A stretch of DNA of 39,986 nt from an uncultured Collinsella sp. (lineage in GTDB: Bacteria; Actinomycetota; Coriobacteriia; Coriobacteriales; Coriobacteriaceae): assembly GCA_900541285.1 (NCBI GenBank), contig UQJA01000004.1:1-39986 (forward strand), read 5' to 3'. Below the pieces are notes generated by a model, which was not told the DNA's origin, ran no database searches, and saw only the letters and a list, made by a program, of their open reading frames with translations. The position numbers and the translations under genes are program-made. Of the stretch, positions 39,986 to 39,986 are shown piece by piece (position 1 is the first letter of the stretch; every line of letters begins with the position of its first letter).

Positions 39986-39986
39986 C

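Overview
The window looks like chromosomal DNA of a fermentative, high-GC gut actinobacterium of the class Coriobacteriia, most like Collinsella. This rests on the GC-rich codon use, the protein styles I recognise, and the gene mix: two acetate kinases, L-lactate dehydrogenase, an ECF-type vitamin/amino-acid transporter, and short dispersed hairpins between genes. The genus is inference. Nearly all genes are housekeeping or metabolic. I see no phage, no insertion sequence, no CRISPR array and no tRNA or rRNA.

Layout. 1-46 is the end of a gene on the + strand, perhaps phosphate acetyltransferase, followed by a very long perfect hairpin (62-192). 399-2920 holds two acetate kinase paralogues on the - strand; the second has changes at two conserved active-site positions. 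3041-5211 is an MFS transporter and a LysR regulator whose coding sequence contains a terminator-like hairpin. 5253-7398 is an exonuclease VII operon (xseA-xseB) with a HIT protein. 7514-9416 is a membrane zinc peptidase and RNase D. 9515-10534 is a lipid-kinase-like gene coupled to a 30-residue membrane peptide. 10843-12645 is a secreted, membrane-anchored C69 peptidase.

12757-16221 is the most interesting regulatory unit. A leader peptide with three consecutive Trp codons and an intrinsic terminator precede a complete ECF transporter (S component, fused double ATPase, T component). This is a classical Trp attenuator placed on a probable tryptophan importer. 16347-18434 pairs an Asp/Glu racemase with an ATP-grasp ligase, the arrangement expected for D-aspartate incorporation into peptidoglycan. 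18655-20655 holds a MOSC protein and a secreted coiled-coil cell-wall hydrolase, with SoxR/MerR-like palindromes between them. 20693-23178 is a lipoprotein, HTH protein and Ser/Thr kinase set, headed by a hairpin that would bury the first ribosome binding site.

23340-29034 is lysine/diaminopimelate biosynthesis. A lysine riboswitch leads an operon in which lysA and dapA are one uninterrupted reading frame, followed by dapB and dapH. A divergent M20 deacetylase is a candidate for the matching N-acetyl-diaminopimelate deacetylase. 29168-39985 holds a nucleoid-associated protein, a Mbeg1-like alpha/beta hydrolase flanked by inverted copies of a short repeat, ldh, a class I aminotransferase (possibly the acetyl-DAP aminotransferase), glutamine-dependent NAD synthetase, two genes of unknown function, and the C-terminal part of ettA running off the right edge.

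Starts were chosen mainly by Shine-Dalgarno spacing and family N-termini; several differ from the longest open frame.
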